Assembly (NCBI GenBank): GCA_016285145.1
Contig: JAEEQE010000008.1
Coordinates: 1 to 64,000 of the forward strand
Direction of reading: 5' to 3'
Length of the DNA: 64,000 nt
From: Bacteroidales bacterium
GTDB lineage: Bacteria > Bacteroidota > Bacteroidia > Bacteroidales > WCHB1-69
Part shown: one piece after another, positions 15,294-23,081 of the stretch
How the letters are laid out: every line of letters starts with the position of its first letter
How positions within the stretch are numbered: position 1 is the stretch's first letter
Program-made: the position numbers and the translations under genes
The notes under the pieces: generated by a model
The model's database searches: none
What the model saw: the letters and a program-made list of their open reading frames with translations, nothing else
What the model was told of the DNA's origin: nothing

Positions 15294-17333
15294 CTATTTT
15301 ACAATCAGTTTTTGAGTGGATGTACCCTTGTTGGTGCGGATGTTTATCATATAGACACCCGGTGTGAGGTTGGAGACGCTGACATTGAGGAGGTTGTTGC
15401 CCTCGTTGAGTGCCACATTCTCGCTGTACACCACCTGGCCCATCAGGTTAACAATGGAAAGGTCAGCGCTGGCGTGCTCGTTAGAGGAAATGGCCACGCT
15501 CAGATTGTCCGTAGCAGGATTCGGATAGAGCTTCATACCTTGTAACGTATTGTCAGCAATGCCCATAGGATCAATCCAAAGACCTTGGCGAATCTCTTCC
15601 ACATTGTTATAAACACCAATAGAGTCGGCAGCGATGGTTCTGGCCATAACCCATGTCATATTAGTGAAAACTCCTGATCCAACAATATCTCCAAAATAAT
15701 CCGTCATCCAATCGATAACAAGTTTGCCATTCACCACCTTCTTGCTCATAGCCGGGAAAATGGCATCGTAATCTATTACGAGTCCGACCGAGTCTGTTCC
15801 CCAATTTTCTGCATATTGAATATCTTTACCAAAGGAAAGCCAGCTAGTTCCATTGTTCCAACTCTGTCCACCATCTGTGGAACGAACACCAAAAATACCA
15901 TGCAACTGAGGAATTGATTGATTATTGGTTCCTAAGAACGGATATTCCAACATGCCGCAATAGACCATATACACATTGCTGCCATCCACGGTTATTTGGG
16001 GATACGAAACAATAGAACCTCTGATATTATCTGCATAATAGTCGAAATCGTAATAACGGGCCGTGTCATCACCATCCAAATCCAACAAACCGAATGTGGT
16101 ATATCCATTCGCAGCTAAAGTATCAACATCCAATGCAGTACGTCCAACAAACACTGGCATATCCTCATTCCAGTACACAATCTGATAGTTCCAGTTAGGC
16201 CAATAGGTCCAACCTATTACCGTATCCATCGGATTTTGGGATGAGGGTGTCCACCCTCCCCACTTGCAACGATACAAATCAAAAGCCACATGCACTTTGC
16301 CGTCATCGCCGATGGCAATGGTGGAAATCTCATTAGGAATAAAGTTTATCGTGTTTGTATCAACCTCAATACTAGGGTCGTATTCCGAATACAAATCATA
16401 ATCATGTGCCCATGGGCTATCAAACAAAGTAATAGTATTGAAATTCAAACCATTATCCGTACTCTTCCAAATACGGGCAACTTGGCTTTTTGTCATGTAA
16501 AGAATTGCCACCGTATTCCCTTTAGCTGCGATGGTGTAGCAATCGGCGCCGAAATAGGTGTACATTTCCGGGGTTGCATTGAACACCTTGCGCGGATTTT
16601 CCCAAGTAATGGTGTTGTTAGTCTCATCATACGTGCCACGATAGTAGAGCAGACAGCGGTTGATACCATCGTAAAGATAGCCATCATTCGATTCGGTCAC
16701 CGCAACAAGGTGGATGGTGTTGCCGTTGGTAGCGATATCCGGCCACAACAGAGCGGTGGAAGGATTGGCACCATTGGAATCGAGAACGGCAGGTCCCGCA
16801 AGGGTGGTTTGCGTCCAGTTGCCCGTACCCTTTTGCGGACGAACATTGATAACAAGAGCATCATCACCGTTGTGGGCAATCACGATTTCACCATTGGTAC
16901 CCACGGATGCCATGCAAGGCCATCCGGTACGCACATTCTCAATGCGCTGGATGTCATCAGACGCATTTACCCATTGCGAGCCATCGAAATAGTTATAGCC
17001 CGTACCACGCAAGGAGTTACCATTACGCGGGGCGGTCATCCAAACAACAGAAGCCGTTCCATCCGGAAAAACGGCAATCTTGTTGCGCTGGTTGTAGTTG
17101 GTCTGCTGCTCCTGATACGTGGTGCCGATGATATTCGCCGGCGTCACTAATCCGCGCATTCCTTGGGTAGGTAGAGCGGCCGTCTGTTTCAAGATGGGAG
17201 TCACTTTGGGATTATACGCTTCCGTAATCTTGATGTTTTTTGCCTGCTGCATCGTCATCGTCGGATGTGCCGATTGTGCGAACAGGGCGACGGTAAAGGA
17301 TACCATCATGAATAGCAAGTAAACTTTTTTCAT
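15294..17333 (-). CDS. Secreted BNR-repeat protein with T9SS type A sorting domain
   Basis: The 679-residue protein has a signal peptide (1-20, LFAQS) and a large beta-rich body. Two Asp-box (BNR) motifs, STDNGLNF (291-298) and STDGGQSW (485-492), indicate a sialidase-like beta-propeller fold. The C-terminal 80 residues form a type A sorting domain (LYPNPATDNLSV through TPGVYMINIRT to KLIVK), the signal for export and surface attachment by the type IX system. Asp-boxes mark the fold rather than activity; no sialidase arginine triad was identified, so enzymatic function is not claimed. It stands alone between two terminators, at 15239-15273 and 17385-17416. Confidence 0.85.
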   Translation of the reverse strand: MKKVYLLFMMVSFTVALFAQSAHPTMTMQQAKNIKITEAYNPKVTPILKQTAALPTQGMRGLVTPANIIGTTYQEQQTNYNQRNKIAVFPDGTASVVWMTAPRNGNSLRGTGYNYFDGSQWVNASDDIQRIENVRTGWPCMASVGTNGEIVIAHNGDDALVINVRPQKGTGNWTQTTLAGPAVLDSNGANPSTALLWPDIATNGNTIHLVAVTESNDGYLYDGINRCLLYYRGTYDETNNTITWENPRKVFNATPEMYTYFGADCYTIAAKGNTVAILYMTKSQVARIWKSTDNGLNFNTITLFDSPWAHDYDLYSEYDPSIEVDTNTINFIPNEISTIAIGDDGKVHVAFDLYRCKWGGWTPSSQNPMDTVIGWTYWPNWNYQIVYWNEDMPVFVGRTALDVDTLAANGYTTFGLLDLDGDDTARYYDFDYYADNIRGSIVSYPQITVDGSNVYMVYCGMLEYPFLGTNNQSIPQLHGIFGVRSTDGGQSWNNGTSWLSFGKDIQYAENWGTDSVGLVIDYDAIFPAMSKKVVNGKLVIDWMTDYFGDIVGSGVFTNMTWVMARTIAADSIGVYNNVEEIRQGLWIDPMGIADNTLQGMKLYPNPATDNLSVAISSNEHASADLSIVNLMGQVVYSENVALNEGNNLLNVSVSNLTPGVYMINIRTNKGTSTQKLIVK

Positions 17334-17384
17334 GTTTTGGAATTTTAGTTAATAATTATTAATATTAAAGGTTTATTTCAAAAA

Positions 17385-17416
17385 ACAGGCAGACCGAAAC
17401 ATATCGGCCTGCCTGT
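17385..17416 (-). terminator. Terminator of the exbB-exbD operon
   Basis: The stem ACAGGCAGACCGA / TCGGCCTGCCTGT (17385-17397 with 17404-17416, one mismatch) is followed by a T-run on the minus strand, just after the exbD stop. Confidence 0.8.
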
Positions 17417-17429
17417 AAAATCAGGAATA

Positions 17430-17912
17430 TTAGTTGGCTTTTTTGCCAGCTGCATAATTGATTTTCAGGGCGTTGTTTTTACGCAACTCCTGCTTGATAG
17501 TGTTCACATAGCGCATCTGCACGTCCTTGTCCACCTTGAGGGAGAAGGTGAGACGGTCGCGGTCCTGTGCGTCGCGGGACTCCTTTTCGGTACCGATGAA
17601 GTCGCGCACATCGGCCACCAAGTCTTCAGCCTTGATGGTCTGGTCGTTGAGCTGCACGGAGACCTCTCCCGGCGGGAGGGTGTTCTCGTTCTTGCTGATG
17701 GGCGCGCCCACGTAGATGTTCGCCACGAGGGATTTCTTCTCCAACTTCTGCACTTCGGTGGCGGACGGCGGAGTGAAATGCACCTTCAGCGTAGCCTCAC
17801 GCATGGTGGTGATCACCATGAAGAAGAACAGGAACATGAAGATGATGTCGGACATGGAACCCATATTGAGTTCCGGAGTCTCTTTCTTTTCTTTATTTTT
17901 AAAACGAGCCAT
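17430..17912 (-). CDS. exbD: ExbD/TolR-type biopolymer transport protein (second)
   Basis: The 160-residue protein has a short cytoplasmic start, one membrane helix (about 20-40) carrying the conserved aspartate in GSMSDIIFMFLFFFMV, and a periplasmic domain. ExbD proteins work with an ExbB pentamer as a proton-driven motor that energises outer-membrane transport or envelope processes. It is the last gene of the four-gene operon starting at 20331 and lies 19 bp after the other exbD. Two ExbD paralogues in one operon are common in Bacteroidota and suggest a heterodimeric rotor. Confidence 0.93.
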   Translation of the reverse strand: MARFKNKEKKETPELNMGSMSDIIFMFLFFFMVITTMREATLKVHFTPPSATEVQKLEKKSLVANIYVGAPISKNENTLPPGEVSVQLNDQTIKAEDLVADVRDFIGTEKESRDAQDRDRLTFSLKVDKDVQMRYVNTIKQELRKNNALKINYAAGKKAN

Positions 17913-17931
17913 AGTTCCGTAGTTTAAAAGG

Positions 17932-18519
17932 TTAGTTGGATCCGGATTTGCTGTAGTCCATCGGCGGGGCCTCGGAGATGCTCATCGGGATGGCCGATGT
18001 TACGGCTCTTTGGGCGGAGGAGTCCAGCGCGGAGAACTTCTTCCCGAAATACTGGAGAGCAGTCTCATCGCGCAATTCGTTCACAGCCCGCTGCAATTCA
18101 TTCTGAACCTGCACATACATGTTGTAACTCGTGCCTTGGTCGTTGGTCAGGGAGACAACGCCCTTCGACACCGGGAAGTCGCCAATACCGTCAATGGGCT
18201 TGTTGACTTTCTCCGGGAGGGAGGGGTCGTTGGTCGGGTTAGCGAAAAACTCCTTGGCCTTGTCCTTCAGTTCAGAAACCATCATCACCTCGCCGTTGAC
18301 GGAGATCTCGTCACGGAAGTTGACCAGCACGTTCAGCACGTTACGCCGGTTGATATCCACCTGTTGCTCCTTGGCGTCGTCCGCTTTTGGAGGCGGGAGC
18401 TTACGAGGGATACCCTGCTCGGTGTTGATGGAGGAGGTCAGCAAGAAGAAGGTCAACAGCAGAAAGGAAATATCTGACATTGAGCCTGTATTTAAACCTG
18501 GTGTTTTTCTCTTTGCCAT
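17932..18519 (-). CDS. exbD: ExbD/TolR-type biopolymer transport protein (first)
   Basis: The 195-residue ExbD has the proton-path aspartate in the first helix (GSMSDISFLLLTFFLL, about 16-33) and a longer periplasmic part than its neighbour, with an inserted charged region near 90-130. It begins 1 base after the stop of the coiled-coil membrane protein, which indicates tight co-translation. It pairs with the ExbB at 19522-20331 in the motor complex and probably with the ExbD downstream. Confidence 0.92.
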   Translation of the reverse strand: MAKRKTPGLNTGSMSDISFLLLTFFLLTSSINTEQGIPRKLPPPKADDAKEQQVDINRRNVLNVLVNFRDEISVNGEVMMVSELKDKAKEFFANPTNDPSLPEKVNKPIDGIGDFPVSKGVVSLTNDQGTSYNMYVQVQNELQRAVNELRDETALQYFGKKFSALDSSAQRAVTSAIPMSISEAPPMDYSKSGSN

Positions 18520-18520
18520 T

Positions 18521-19474
18521 TTATTTTCTATTTTTAATGGCGCTCATGACAGCTGTGAAAATGATAGCCAGAATGGCGCACAACAAACAAACATAAAGGG
18601 TGAACGCGGCAGCGTTGACCATCTTGTAGCCGGACACGGACATGCCGAACTTGAGGGCGGATGGGCTCAACACGGGCGAACCGATCAGATAGCCGATGAA
18701 GACCACCACAACAAACGCGACAAGCACGATGAGGAGCTTGTAGGAGGTCTTGATGTTCTTGACCACTTTCACGAGGCCGAACCAAAGCATCAGCAGCAGG
18801 GTGACAAAACCAAGCAGGTAGCCGATACCGACGAACCAGCTCTGGAGAGATGCCGAGGACTTGAAGCTCTTCAAATCGTCTTTCAGAGCCTGAAGGTCGT
18901 TGGCCTTCTTGGTGGCGGAAGCGGAAGCATTGATCATGTCAGCCTTGGCAATCAGGCTGTTGGCGGCCTTATAGTATTCACGACCCACAAGATAATCCTG
19001 CTTCATAGCGGAATATTCCTTGTCCATCTTGTTGATATAGGATTCCAGATCCTTGAAGGTGTTGACTTTGTTGAAGCCGTCCACATACTCCTGTTTCTTG
19101 TCGCAGCGGGCGAAGAGGCCTTCCGCGCGTTTCGCGAAATTGGTCTTGTAGGCTTCAAAGTTATTTTCGTCAAGGCCTTTCAGATCTTGAAGATAGGTAT
19201 AAAGAATATCCTTTTGCAATTGTTTTTCGTTCAGTTGTTTGTTGTAGTCACCCATTTCCTTTTGGTACTTGGCGACCACCTCGGGAAGGTTTTCAGGGGT
19301 TGCTGCCTGGAAATCCGCCAGCATGGCCGGATTCTGCTGCTCGATTTTCTGCACCTGGAAGTAGCTGTCCTTCTTGTCATTGTCGAAGGCAACATACGAG
19401 AACCAGCACGCAAGCAGAATACCAATTATTGCGACAGCAAAGGTTATGTATTTTAAAATTTTATAATTCATCAC
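18521..19474 (-). CDS. Membrane protein with periplasmic coiled-coil, inserted in exbBD operon
   Basis: The 317-residue protein has an N-terminal membrane helix (about 8-28), a long helical soluble region rich in K, E, Q and Y (about 35-205), and three further helices (about 212-233, 245-266 and 287-310). The first codon of this frame is GTG and the second is ATG; either is possible. It is co-directional with exbB (47-bp gap) and exbD (1-bp gap), so it should be part of the ExbB/ExbD machine. No known domain was recognised. The helical region may project into the periplasm and link the motor to an outer-membrane partner. Confidence 0.75.
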   Translation of the reverse strand: MMNYKILKYITFAVAIIGILLACWFSYVAFDNDKKDSYFQVQKIEQQNPAMLADFQAATPENLPEVVAKYQKEMGDYNKQLNEKQLQKDILYTYLQDLKGLDENNFEAYKTNFAKRAEGLFARCDKKQEYVDGFNKVNTFKDLESYINKMDKEYSAMKQDYLVGREYYKAANSLIAKADMINASASATKKANDLQALKDDLKSFKSSASLQSWFVGIGYLLGFVTLLLMLWFGLVKVVKNIKTSYKLLIVLVAFVVVVFIGYLIGSPVLSPSALKFGMSVSGYKMVNAAAFTLYVCLLCAILAIIFTAVMSAIKNRK

Positions 19475-19521
19475 AAAAGTGTTTTGAAGTCAATAAATTA
19501 TTGTATATATAATATTATTGT

Positions 19522-20331
19522 TTATTTATTCTTCACCAGAATATCCATGAAGGAGATGGTGGCATCTTCCATGTCGTTGACGATAGCGTCAATCTTGGTG
19601 AGGATGTAGTTGTAGAACACTTGGAGAATCATAGCGGAGATCAAACCGAAGACGGTGGTCAAAAGGGCCACTTTCATACCGCCAGCCACAATGGTCGGGG
19701 AGATATCGCCGGCGCGCTCGATGTCATCGAATGCCTGCACCATGCCGATCACCGTGCCGAAGAAACCGAGGGAAGGAGACAGGGCGATGAACAGGTTGAT
19801 CCAAGTGAGGTTGGTTTCCAGCTTGGCCATTTGGACGCCACCGTAGGAGACGAGGGCTTTCTCAACGGAGTCGAGACCTTCGTCATAGCGGTCGAGGCCC
19901 TGATAGAAGACAGCGGCGAGGGGTCCTTTGGTGTCGCGGCAGAGTTCTTTGGCTTTCTCAACGCCACCGGTCTTGATGGCGTCTTCCACCTTCTGGAGAA
20001 GTTTTTGGGAGTTCACAGAAGCGAGGTTGAGGTAGAATATACGTTCAATCACAAATGCAAGACCGAGGATCAAGCAGATGAGCACCGGTGTCATGAACGT
20101 GGCGCCACCTTGGATGAATTTCTCCTTGAGGGTGTAGTGCAGGCCTTGGCTGACGGCCTCGTCGGGATCGACTGACAATTCTGCCTGTGCGGCGGGAGCG
20201 GCTTCAGGGGTTTCAGCCACCTGTTCGGTAGCGGCCTCGTCAGTTTTTTTCTGATTTTGGGCAAATGCTGTGTTTGCGATACCGATGGTTAAGAAACCGA
20301 AAACGGTAAGTAAGGCGATTAGCTTTTTCAT
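19522..20331 (-). CDS. exbB: MotA/TolQ/ExbB proton channel family protein
   Basis: The 269-residue protein ends with the MotA_ExbB core: helices near 78-98, 175-195 and 210-235 with SPSLGFFGTVIGMVQAF and the second conserved segment PTIVAGGMKVALLTTVFGL. The N-terminus is unusual, with a cleavable-looking signal peptide (1-24, AFAQ) and about 40 residues of Ala/Glu/Pro-rich linker before the first channel helix. ExbB forms the pentameric stator of the proton-driven complex. It is the first gene of the operon exbB, coiled-coil protein, exbD, exbD, and has a leader of roughly 180 bases. Confidence 0.93.
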   Translation of the reverse strand: MKKLIALLTVFGFLTIGIANTAFAQNQKKTDEAATEQVAETPEAAPAAQAELSVDPDEAVSQGLHYTLKEKFIQGGATFMTPVLICLILGLAFVIERIFYLNLASVNSQKLLQKVEDAIKTGGVEKAKELCRDTKGPLAAVFYQGLDRYDEGLDSVEKALVSYGGVQMAKLETNLTWINLFIALSPSLGFFGTVIGMVQAFDDIERAGDISPTIVAGGMKVALLTTVFGLISAMILQVFYNYILTKIDAIVNDMEDATISFMDILVKNK

Positions 20332-20493
20332 AATAACTGTTGTAATTTTTAATGTTTAAAGAATTAGATTTATTTATATTTCGATTAAAATCAATTATTT
20401 ACAAAACAAGAACACACTACTTCCACCGCCTCATCCTGCACTCTTTCATCCTTTTTGGCCTGCTCCACCCCACAAACCAAAACCCGTCATTAT

Positions 20494-20511
20494 GCCAATT
20501 TTCCAATTGGC
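20494..20511. promoter_or_regulatory. 7-bp hairpin/operator at exbB transcription start
   Basis: The perfect inverted repeat GCCAATT-N4-AATTGGC lies immediately downstream of the exbB -7-like box. Its position suits either a repressor site or a 5'-end stabilising hairpin. Confidence 0.45.
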
Positions 20512-20614
20512 GGTAAAAGTACAATTTTTTTCAGAATTTCCTCCCTTCAAAGTGCATTTTTTTCAACGATGAAAAATTTTAGTTTTTTTAAGATACTCGT
20601 ATTTAAAAAAAGTA

Positions 20615-20622
20615 TACTTTTG
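20615..20622 (+). promoter_or_regulatory. -7 box for the lipoprotein gene
   Basis: TACTTTTG on the plus strand matches TAnnTTTG and lies 60 bp before the ATG at 20683. No convincing TTG partner is seen. Confidence 0.5.
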
Positions 20623-20682
20623 CGACCTGATTAAGTAGGCAAACTTAATAAAACACATTCAATAACTTAAATTATCAAAACA

Positions 20683-21213
20683 ATGAAAAAATTATTAGTA
20701 TTAGCAGCTGCAGCCTTAATGGTTTGCTTCAACTCTTGTGGTCCCCAAGAAAAGACCCTCACCGATTATCTGACCGCTCCGAAGAAAGGTTGGGTTATGG
20801 AAGCCGCTACCTCCGCCCCTGGCTATCACATGTCAAGTGGTGCCATCGTTGAGAACCTGATGGAAGGCTATTTCTTCGATTATGAATTGGATGACATCAT
20901 CTCTTTCGACGCTGAAGGCAACGAGACCATTGATCCGGGCAAAAAACTCGCTGATGACGGTGCCGCTTACCAGAACGTTGTTACAGCCAAATACTCTGTC
21001 AATGATGAGACGAAGATCCTCATGTGCCAAATGCCTTGGATCTATGAATTTGACGACAATGACCTTCCTATCGGCTACAGCCCTGCCCAGGAAATTTGCG
21101 AAATCATCACGCTGGATGAAAACATGCTGAAGATCCGCTGCACCATCGACGACGTGGCTGCTCCGACAAAGGAAGTTTACTCCTTCACCATCACCTACGT
21201 TCCTGCCAAATAA
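20683..21213 (+). CDS. Small predicted lipoprotein, DUF4843/SusE-like or unknown
   Basis: The 176-residue protein has a lipoprotein signal peptide with lipobox FNSC (lipidated Cys near residue 19). The compact acidic body resembles the 'DUF4302-like' type of Bacteroidota lipoproteins (the opening KTLTDYLTAPKKGWVMEAA is followed by beta-strands), but this is recall of a pattern, not a firm family call. It is followed 35 bp later by another small lipoprotein. Expected location: periplasmic face of the outer membrane or the cell surface. Function unknown. Confidence 0.7.
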   Translation: MKKLLVLAAAALMVCFNSCGPQEKTLTDYLTAPKKGWVMEAATSAPGYHMSSGAIVENLMEGYFFDYELDDIISFDAEGNETIDPGKKLADDGAAYQNVVTAKYSVNDETKILMCQMPWIYEFDDNDLPIGYSPAQEICEIITLDENMLKIRCTIDDVAAPTKEVYSFTITYVPAK

Positions 21214-21248
21214 TTTAACCAAGCAAAAACCCTTAAATTTTTATAACA

Positions 21249-21563
21249 ATGAAAAAATTATTTTTATTAGCTCTTTGCGCAGGTCTTTTCGTGGCTTGCG
21301 GTAACAAAAACGCCAAAACTGAGGATGTGAAGGACACCGCAGTTGTGGAAGAAGTTGTAGCTCCCGTTGAGGAAGAGGCTGTTGTGGCTGAAGAAGCTCC
21401 TGTTCAAGAGGCTGCTCCCGCTCCTGCCAAAACCAACAACAAAAAACAGACCGTGAAAGAACACGCTCAGTCTGCTGCCGAGAACGTGGCTAACGCTGCT
21501 ATCGACCAAGCTGAAAAAGACGCTACCAACACTGTTGTGAACAAGGGCGTAAGAAGAAGATAA
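21249..21563 (+). CDS. Small Ala/Glu/Val-rich lipoprotein
   Basis: The 104-residue protein starts MKKLFLLALCAGLFVACG, a lipoprotein signal with lipobox VAC. The rest is low complexity: runs of E, V, A and P (about 30-60), then K/N-rich and helical to the end (NVANAAIDQAEKDA). No family recognised; a spacer-like or envelope-associated protein is plausible. The initiator region resembles that of the preceding lipoprotein, and a strong terminator follows at 21585-21616, so the two genes make a small transcription unit. Confidence 0.65.
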   Translation: MKKLFLLALCAGLFVACGNKNAKTEDVKDTAVVEEVVAPVEEEAVVAEEAPVQEAAPAPAKTNNKKQTVKEHAQSAAENVANAAIDQAEKDATNTVVNKGVRRR

Positions 21564-21584
21564 TTATTTCTTTTTCCATAACAA

Positions 21585-21616
21585 AAAGGGCAACCGCATG
21601 GTTGCCCTTTTTTTTG
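21585..21616 (+). terminator. Rho-independent terminator after the two lipoproteins
   Basis: The stem AAAGGGCAACC / GGTTGCCCTTT (21585-21595 with 21600-21610) has a GCAT loop and a following T-run. Confidence 0.9.
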
Positions 21617-21624
21617 TATCTTTG
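21617..21624 (+). promoter_or_regulatory. -7 box of the aminotransferase gene
   Basis: TATCTTTG directly follows the T-run of the preceding terminator and lies 49 bp before the ATG at 21673. Confidence 0.5.
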
Positions 21625-21672
21625 CAGCAACACTATTACATAAGTTATATCACAACAAATTAATACATTATA

Positions 21673-22983
21673 ATGAAAAACACACCCATTCCCGCTGAAA
21701 TCGTCGATAAAATCGTCGCCGACAGCGGCCTCACATCCGTAGGAAAAGCCTCTATCCGCGAGGTGAAACGTCTGATCAACGAAATCGAAAAAGCGTCCGG
21801 CATGGAGTTCATCCGCATGGAAATGGGCATCCCCGGCCTGCCCCCCTGCCACGTGGGCGTGGAAGCTCAAATCCAAGCCCTGAAAAACGGCGTGGCCGCC
21901 ATCTACCCCGACATTGAGGGCATCCCCGACATCAAAAACGAGGCCGCCCGCTTCGTCAAGAACTTCATCGACCTGGAAGTGAACCCCGAGAACTGCATCC
22001 CGACCGTGGGCTCCATGATGGCCGGCATGGCCTCCTTCATGACCTTCGTGCGCGCCCGCAAAGAACGCGACACGACGCTCTTCATCGACCCCGGCTTCCC
22101 CGTCCAGAAACAGCAGCACCGCGTGCTCGGCCTCAAATACGAGACCTTCGACGTGTATGAGCACCGCGGCCAGAAACTCCGCGCCAAACTTGAAAGCTAT
22201 CTCCAGCAGGGACACATCCACACCATCATCTACTCCAACCCCAACAACCCCTCCTGGATCTGTTTCACCGAGGAAGAGCTCCAGATTATCGGCGAACTCG
22301 CCAACCAGTACGATGTGTTCGTGCTCGAAGACCTCGCCTATTTCGGTATGGACTTCCGTCACAACATCTCCACGCCCGGCGTGCCGCCCTTCCAGCCCTC
22401 CGTCGGCAAATACACCGACAACTACGCGCTGATGATCTCCGGCTCCAAGGCCTTCAGTTATGCTGGCGAACGTATCGCCCTGCTCATTCTCTCCAACAAG
22501 ATGTACAACCGCGAGTTCCCAGACCTTGTGCCCTACTTCAACAACGCGAAACTCGGACGCGCCATCATCTACGGCACCGTCTATGCCATCAGTTCCGGCG
22601 TGGCCCACTCGGCACAATATGCCATGGCCGCCATCCTTAAAGCCTGCAACGACGGCACCTACAACTACATCGACGATGTGAAGGAGTATGGCGAGAAGGC
22701 TGCCATCATGAAGAAACTCTTCACCGACAACGGCTTTAAGATTGTCTATGACAAGGATGGCGACAAAGATCTGGCCGATGGCTTCTATTTCACGGTGGCC
22801 TACCCCGGCATGACCAGTGACGAACTTTTGCGCGAATTCCTGTACTACGGCATCAGCGCCATCTCGCTGACGACCTGCGGCAGCGAGCGCGGCGAAGGCC
22901 TCCGCGCCTGCGTCTCCCTCACCCCGCGCCGCCAGTTCCCCATGCTGGAGGAGCGTCTCAAGATGTTCAAGGAGAACCACTGA
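21673..22983 (+). CDS. Pyridoxal-phosphate-dependent aminotransferase, class I/II
   Basis: The 436-residue enzyme has the fold-type I pattern: the segment SNPNNPSW (substrate/PLP), an aspartate-tyrosine pair in LEDLAYFGMD, and the Schiff-base lysine in SGSKAFSYAGERI (SKxxxxxGxR), with a C-terminal arginine region (CGSERGEGLRACVSLTPRR). It probably transaminates an amino acid or its keto acid, but the substrate is not evident. Codon use is GC-rich with long C-ending runs compared with neighbours, which also creates a long antisense frame. Promoter and terminator (23018-23050) isolate it as one unit. Confidence 0.9.
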   Translation: MKNTPIPAEIVDKIVADSGLTSVGKASIREVKRLINEIEKASGMEFIRMEMGIPGLPPCHVGVEAQIQALKNGVAAIYPDIEGIPDIKNEAARFVKNFIDLEVNPENCIPTVGSMMAGMASFMTFVRARKERDTTLFIDPGFPVQKQQHRVLGLKYETFDVYEHRGQKLRAKLESYLQQGHIHTIIYSNPNNPSWICFTEEELQIIGELANQYDVFVLEDLAYFGMDFRHNISTPGVPPFQPSVGKYTDNYALMISGSKAFSYAGERIALLILSNKMYNREFPDLVPYFNNAKLGRAIIYGTVYAISSGVAHSAQYAMAAILKACNDGTYNYIDDVKEYGEKAAIMKKLFTDNGFKIVYDKDGDKDLADGFYFTVAYPGMTSDELLREFLYYGISAISLTTCGSERGEGLRACVSLTPRRQFPMLEERLKMFKENH

Positions 22984-23017
22984 TTTAATTCAGAATTAAA
23001 AATTAAAAATTAAAAAT

Positions 23018-23050
23018 AACGGGGGACTCGGAAGGGTTCCCCGTTTTTTT
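23018..23050 (+). terminator. Terminator of the aminotransferase gene (GGGGACTCG type)
   Basis: The stem AACGGGG / CCCCGTT with a GACTCGG..GGGTT interior is followed by a T-run. The core GGGGACTCG and GGGTTCCCC also forms the terminator at 29376-29402. Confidence 0.8.
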
Positions 23051-23081
23051 ACATCATAAAGAATAAAGAAAATGATTTGAT

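Larger units (their letters stand above)
20332..20682. other. Divergent intergenic region between exbB and lipoprotein genes
   Basis: This 351-bp AT-rich gap holds the exbB leader and promoter (minus-strand TACTTTTA, 20514-20521), a hairpin GCCAATT-TTCC-AATTGGC (20494-20511) at the expected exbB transcription start, and a plus-strand -7 box (20615-20622). No reading frame or known riboswitch was recognised. Confidence 0.5.

Noticed and set aside
18131..19456. 441-residue plus-strand frame over the exbD and coiled-coil genes
   Set aside because: It overlaps three consistent minus-strand genes, has no domain or promoter, and is a shadow frame.
20332..20682. Riboswitch or small RNA in the exbB leader
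   Set aside because: No conserved riboswitch core or long structured element was recognised; only one short hairpin and promoter-like boxes.
21523..22980. 485-residue minus-strand frame opposite the aminotransferase
   Set aside because: Composition (H, V, G rich) and the complete aminotransferase on the other strand show it is an antisense shadow caused by GC-rich codons.
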